Source: Planctomycetota bacterium (GTDB lineage: Bacteria; Planctomycetota; Phycisphaerae; Sedimentisphaerales; SM23-30). Taken from it: a stretch of DNA of 9,646 nt. A program made the translations under genes and the position numbers. The notes under the pieces are model-generated. The model did no database searches, was not told the DNA's origin, and saw only the letters and a program-made list of their open reading frames with translations. The DNA lies in the NCBI GenBank assembly GCA_029573975.1, contig JAKQBU010000313.1, forward strand, positions 1 through 9,646, in the 5' to 3' direction. The number at the start of each line of letters is the position of its first letter. Position 1 is the stretch's first letter. This document shows, piece by piece, positions 6,954 to 9,646 of the stretch.

Positions 6954-7961
6954 TTATTCCTTCGGATACTCGATCGTCGTTTGGATCTGATAATACATCT
7001 TGTTCTCACGGGTCTTCTTCCCCGTCGGCGCCACGCCTTTGGCCGGCACAATCCGGACCAGCATTTTCTCCTCCAGCTTCATCAACCGCCCTTCCCCCGC
7101 CCCATATTGAATCTGCCCCTTTCCAGTCACCTCCAGAATCTTCATCCCGATCTTCCCTTTGACCTTCTCATACCGGGCCGGATAATGCTCCGGCAAAGCC
7201 GCTCCCTCCGCCAAAGTAACCTCATAGGAAATATCGGCAATCTTGCCACCGGACTCCTCCCGGATATTCTCCACTTTATAATTCCGGGCCGCCATGACCG
7301 CTTCCGCCCGCGGAATTTCCGCAACCGCCTGCCTTTGCCAGTCCGCCCCCCCCTTCACCCGGTTGCCGGCCAGCTCCCCCCCCACCGCCGCTTCCGCATA
7401 CTGCCGCAGGCGGCTTTCCGAAAACAAAAATGTCATTTGATCCCCGGCCGTGGATCCGAAAAACAAACCATCCATCGCCTGGCGGAGCTTCTCACTCACC
7501 TCGACAAATTCCGCCACCTCGCCTTTATCATTCAGCCGGACGGTATATTGCTGCCCCACTGCATCCTGAAAGAAATTCCAGTATTCTTCCTTCTGCCGGT
7601 TCCGCTTATCGGTCTTATCATACTCCGGCATTTGCGGCTGAGTAACACTGTCATAATCGCAGCTTACTCCCATCGTTTCCACCGACACCTTCAAAGCCGC
7701 TATTTGCACCGTCACCAGGCGGGGCGCCCCCCCTTCCGCTTCCTTCACTTCATAATGCAGCCGTACCTGCGATACTTTATGATCCGCGTTGGTAATCCCC
7801 AGCGGCAGCAGCATATCGCTTACCATCGAAACCTGCAAATCAAAACTATCGCCCGCCTGCCAGGAAGCCGCCTGTCGGCTGGCCGGCTGGCACCCCCCAT
7901 GAAATAAACATACCAGCACCGCTATCGATAACAGACCGCTAAAAAACCATTTTTTCGCCAT
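6954..7961 (-). CDS. Predicted exported (lipo)protein of unknown function (lipoprotein A)
   Basis: I place the start at the ATG at 7961, giving 335 residues. An in-frame ATG at 8066 would add 35 residues in front of the signal sequence and lacks a ribosome site, whereas 7961 opens directly with MAKKW, a hydrophobic stretch (6-20) and Cys24. The sequence before that cysteine, LFHGGC, is an imperfect lipobox (His at -3), so lipidation is likely but not sure. The mature protein looks beta-rich, with no known catalytic motif. It begins with SWQAGDSFDL, carries QYTVRLNDKGEVAEFVEVSEKLRQA near the middle and ends in alternating strands, an order shared with lipoprotein B. It is the first gene of the four-gene minus-strand cluster, with a candidate promoter upstream at 8042-8070. 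Function unknown. Confidence 0.8.
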   Translation of the reverse strand: MAKKWFFSGLLSIAVLVCLFHGGCQPASRQAASWQAGDSFDLQVSMVSDMLLPLGITNADHKVSQVRLHYEVKEAEGGAPRLVTVQIAALKVSVETMGVSCDYDSVTQPQMPEYDKTDKRNRQKEEYWNFFQDAVGQQYTVRLNDKGEVAEFVEVSEKLRQAMDGLFFGSTAGDQMTFLFSESRLRQYAEAAVGGELAGNRVKGGADWQRQAVAEIPRAEAVMAARNYKVENIREESGGKIADISYEVTLAEGAALPEHYPARYEKVKGKIGMKILEVTGKGQIQYGAGEGRLMKLEEKMLVRIVPAKGVAPTGKKTRENKMYYQIQTTIEYPKE

Positions 7962-8041
7962 CTCGAACCTGTTGAAAATGGGATGGTACAAATCCGCTAA
8001 AATTTCTAAACTTCGCAATCTCACAAACAGAATAGTAAATG

Positions 8042-8070
8042 ATTCTAATATTTTTCTCTTCGGCATGCAA
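8042..8070 (-). promoter_or_regulatory. Predicted promoter for the lipoprotein/symporter/phosphatase cluster
   Basis: On the minus strand TTGCAT (8065-8070) and TAGAAT (8042-8047, five of six matches to the -10 consensus) are 17 bases apart. Transcription would start near 8035, giving a leader of about 70 bases to the ATG at 7961 and placing the alternative ATG at 8066 inside the promoter. The -35 match is weak. Confidence 0.35.
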
Positions 8071-8174
8071 CTATCTTTTTCACAAATCTAAACATAAATC
8101 CCCTCAAATACAATGATTATATTGGATAGAACCGCCCAAAACCGCTCGGCCTTCATAACAATAAGAGATCGAAA

Positions 8175-8193
8175 AACTTTTGACGCTGGCGTC
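8175..8193 (+). repeat. Imperfect direct repeat, copy 1
   Basis: The 19 bases AACTTTTGACGCTGGCGTC recur at 8539-8557 in the same orientation with 17 of 19 identical. The two differences are both C to T. This copy contains the perfect 6-bp-arm dyad at 8181-8194. Confidence 0.65.
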
Positions 8194-8194
8194 A
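8181..8194. promoter_or_regulatory. Operator-like dyad TGACGC-TG-GCGTCA (site 1)
   Basis: Perfect 6-base inverted arms with a 2-base centre. The outer five bases of each arm (TGACG/CGTCA) and the centre spacing are identical to the dyad at 8469-8482. A 2-base loop is too small for an RNA hairpin, so a dimeric DNA-binding protein site is the likelier reading. It lies about 220 bases upstream of the lipoprotein A start. Confidence 0.45.
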
Positions 8195-8439
8195 TAATTG
8201 AATTGGTTCCGCCTGCCCTGTCATCCATCTGCCCTACTCCCGAAAAATTCTCACCCAACAATAATTTCATAAATATTTTCTAATTATGCCTTTACAATCT
8301 TACAACCGCTTTTCCCTCCCGCTGCCGATTCCCGTGCCCATCTTCGACTGTATCATTCCACCCTATATTATCGGACCACCTCAACCGTCGCCACTGAAAT
8401 TTATCATACCTGGACAATTCTTATTTGCGTCCCAAGCCC

Positions 8440-8469
8440 TTATCATTTATACTATTAGGCTTATATAAT
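8440..8469 (+). promoter_or_regulatory. Predicted sigma70-like promoter for the PpiD-like gene
   Basis: A perfect TATAAT (8464-8469) lies 18 bases after TTATCA (8440-8445, four of six matches to the -35 consensus). Transcription would start near 8476, inside the dyad at 8469-8482, giving a leader of about 120 bases to the ATG at 8597. Confidence 0.45.
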
Positions 8470-8482
8470 GACGGAACCGTCA
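8469..8482. promoter_or_regulatory. Operator-like dyad TGACGG-AA-CCGTCA (site 2)
   Basis: Perfect 6-base inverted arms with a 2-base centre, starting at the last base of the TATAAT box and spanning the expected transcription start. This is where a repressor would block the plus-strand promoter. It shares the pattern TGACGSNNSCGTCA with site 1. Confidence 0.5.
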
Positions 8483-8538
8483 AAGGCTGATATTGACATC
8501 CAAAACAGCTCTGGCTCCTCAACAGTAAAGGGCCAGGG

Positions 8539-8557
8539 AACTTTTGATGCTGGTGTC
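8539..8557 (+). repeat. Imperfect direct repeat, copy 2
   Basis: AACTTTTGATGCTGGTGTC matches the copy at 8175-8193 at 17 of 19 positions. Its dyad is degraded at DNA level (TGATGC-TG-GTGTCT), although both C-to-T changes would keep G-U pairs in RNA. It lies in the predicted leader of the PpiD-like gene, about 40 bases before the start codon. Confidence 0.65.
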
Positions 8558-8596
8558 TAATTTTGTTTAAAAACAGTAGATGAACGGAGTAACCAA

Positions 8597-9646
8597 ATGA
8601 CAGTAATGCGCTGGTTTCGCAGGAACAACAAAAAACTTATGGCCGTATTTGTCGTGGCCATCATGATTGCTTTCACCCTCCCCTCGATTATGTTCCAGGG
8701 CTCCGGCAGACGGGATCCCGGCAAAGATACCGTGGCCTTTTACCGCCAGCCCGACGGCAGCGAAACCGATATCTCTCGCAAAATGCTCATCGACTCCGAA
8801 CTGAACCTGCGGATTCTGCAGGGGTTCGGCGCCGATGCCGTTACCTTTGCCGATATCTTTGGCGCCCAGCAAACCGGCCAGGAAGTCCGCTCTTCCGACA
8901 TCGCCATTTACCTGCTCCTCTTCCCCGGCAGCCGCTACAGCCAGAATATCCGCTCAGCCTTTTACCAGCAGGCCCAGAGAATGGGATGGCTCATGGATGA
9001 GGAAAAAGCCGATACCGTCATGCGCATCATCGGCGCAGAGCCGAACAAGGCCAATATCTATTACCTCCTGCTGGCCAAAGAAACCCGCCAGGCCGGGATC
9101 CAGGCCGCCCAATCCCAGATTGAACAGTTTTTACAAAACCATGGCAAATACCGTCAGATGGGACTGCCTCTGCCCAATAGCATCGCCGCCATCACCCAGG
9201 AATTCGGCATCTCCGAAAAAGCCCTTAAAAATGCCCTGGCCGAATATCTGGCGATTCTCCAGTACGGCCGGACGATTACCGATTCTCTGGCTCTCAGCGA
9301 ACCGGAGTTAAAAAAAACCATTCGGGATATGGTGGAATGGGAAAACATCACCGGGACCTTCGTCAGCTTCAACGCCCGGGATTTTATCGATCCCAACACC
9401 GATCCCTCCCCCGAAGAATTGGATAAACACTTCCAGGCCTACAAAACCAAAAAGGAAGGGGATTTCAATGACGAAAACCCCCACGGCTTTGGGTATATGC
9501 TCCCCGACCGCGTCCAGGTGGAATACCTTCAACTGGATTTAAAACTTGTCAAAAAACAGGTGGACGATCAATTTGCCCAGCTTGCCAGCAAAGAACAGGA
9601 AAACAAAGTAGAGCAGTACTGGTCACAAAACCGGGACCGGTTCCGG
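8597..9646 (+). CDS. PpiD/SurA-like membrane-anchored folding factor (3' partial)
   Basis: The frame runs from the ATG at 8597 (GGAG 7 bases upstream) through the window end without a stop, giving 350 residues. Residues 1-13 are basic (MRWFRRNNKK), followed by one membrane anchor at about 14-33 with no cleavage site, so the body should face the periplasm; this is the topology of PpiD. The rest is helical, with repeated segments typical of SurA/PpiD N-terminal chaperone domains: a long helix near residues 160-180, FGISEKALKNALAEYL near 202-217, and SPEELDKHFQAYK followed by PDRVQVEYLQLDL, which matches the PpiD pattern just before the isomerase domain. The parvulin domain would begin beyond the window, so peptidyl-prolyl isomerase activity cannot be judged. 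It is transcribed divergently from the lipoprotein cluster. Family fairly sure; enzymatic activity open. Confidence 0.82.
   Translation, partial: MTVMRWFRRNNKKLMAVFVVAIMIAFTLPSIMFQGSGRRDPGKDTVAFYRQPDGSETDISRKMLIDSELNLRILQGFGADAVTFADIFGAQQTGQEVRSSDIAIYLLLFPGSRYSQNIRSAFYQQAQRMGWLMDEEKADTVMRIIGAEPNKANIYYLLLAKETRQAGIQAAQSQIEQFLQNHGKYRQMGLPLPNSIAAITQEFGISEKALKNALAEYLAILQYGRTITDSLALSEPELKKTIRDMVEWENITGTFVSFNARDFIDPNTDPSPEELDKHFQAYKTKKEGDFNDENPHGFGYMLPDRVQVEYLQLDLKLVKKQVDDQFAQLASKEQENKVEQYWSQNRDRFR

Larger units (their letters stand above)
7962..8596. other. Long divergent intergenic region
   Basis: This 635-base stretch separates two divergent genes and is visibly richer in A+T than the rest of the window. 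It contains candidate promoters facing each way (8042-8070 minus, 8440-8469 plus), two matching 14-bp dyads (8181-8194, 8469-8482) and an imperfect 19-bp direct repeat (8175-8193 and 8539-8557). Short open frames exist (8088-8270 minus; 8113-8283, 8286-8468 and 8468-8560 plus), but none has a convincing ribosome site or recognisable protein. I see no tRNA, IS end or clear terminator. Confidence 0.7.

Noticed and set aside
6933..7907. 324-codon plus-strand frame opposite lipoprotein A
   Set aside because: Arg/His/Pro-rich translation with no signal or motif, while the minus strand has a signal peptide and fitting ribosome sites.
7962..8066. N-terminal extension of lipoprotein A from the ATG at 8066
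   Set aside because: It would bury the signal peptide behind 35 residues, has no ribosome site, and the ATG falls inside the predicted promoter.
8088..8270. 60-codon minus-strand frame upstream of the lipoprotein cluster
   Set aside because: No recognisable domain, no good ribosome site, and it overlaps the plus-strand repeat and dyad. It could be a small protein, but nothing supports that.
8286..8468. 60-codon plus-strand frame, Pro/Ile-rich
   Set aside because: No ribosome site; its end lies within the predicted promoter. Likely random in AT-rich DNA.
8468..8560. 30-codon plus-strand frame just before the PpiD-like gene
   Set aside because: Its ATG overlaps the TATAAT box, so it would precede the predicted transcript start. 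Kept only as an alternative reading of the direct repeat.
8580..8600. Six-codon frame (MNGVTK) whose stop overlaps the PpiD-like start codon
   Set aside because: It contains the ribosome site of the real gene and has none of its own; probably coincidental.

Overview
The window looks like chromosomal sequence from a GC-rich, Gram-negative-type bacterium. The combination of lipoproteins of unknown function, an animal-like SGLT symporter, a membrane-anchored SpoIIE-type phosphatase and a PpiD-like membrane chaperone fits Planctomycetota (perhaps the Phycisphaerae side). That assignment is an inference from gene content and protein style; nothing in the window proves it.

Layout. (1) Positions 1-1702, + strand: the 3' part of a FecCD-type metal-chelate permease overlaps by 4 bases with its FecE/BtuD-type ATPase; this is the distal end of an iron-siderophore, haem or cobalamin import operon. 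(2) 1727-2620, - strand: an S-methyl-5'-thioadenosine phosphorylase (methionine/purine salvage) converges on the ABC operon with only 24 bases between stop codons and probably has its own promoter. (3) 2727-7961, - strand: a compact cluster, in transcription order lipoprotein A, lipoprotein B, SGLT-type Na+/sugar symporter, and a six-TM SpoIIE/RsbU-like PP2C phosphatase, with gaps of 19, 61 and 31 bases. (4) 7962-8596: a 635-base, relatively AT-rich divergent intergenic region holding predicted promoters in both directions, two near-identical 14-bp dyads (TGACGSNNSCGTCA) and an imperfect 19-bp direct repeat. (5) 8597 to the window end, + strand: the N-terminal 350 residues of a PpiD/SurA-like membrane-anchored folding factor, running off the window.

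How the genes may work together: the ABC pair is a conventional importer whose binding protein and any second permease lie upstream, outside the window. The - strand cluster is the most interesting part: two related exported proteins, a sugar symporter with a conserved sugar site, and an integral-membrane phosphatase of the class that normally switches anti-sigma/anti-anti-sigma pathways. This suggests envelope or nutrient sensing coupled to a regulatory output, but no anti-sigma, STAS or sensor gene is visible here, so the link rests on gene order alone. No RNA genes, CRISPR arrays, insertion sequences or phage genes were seen.
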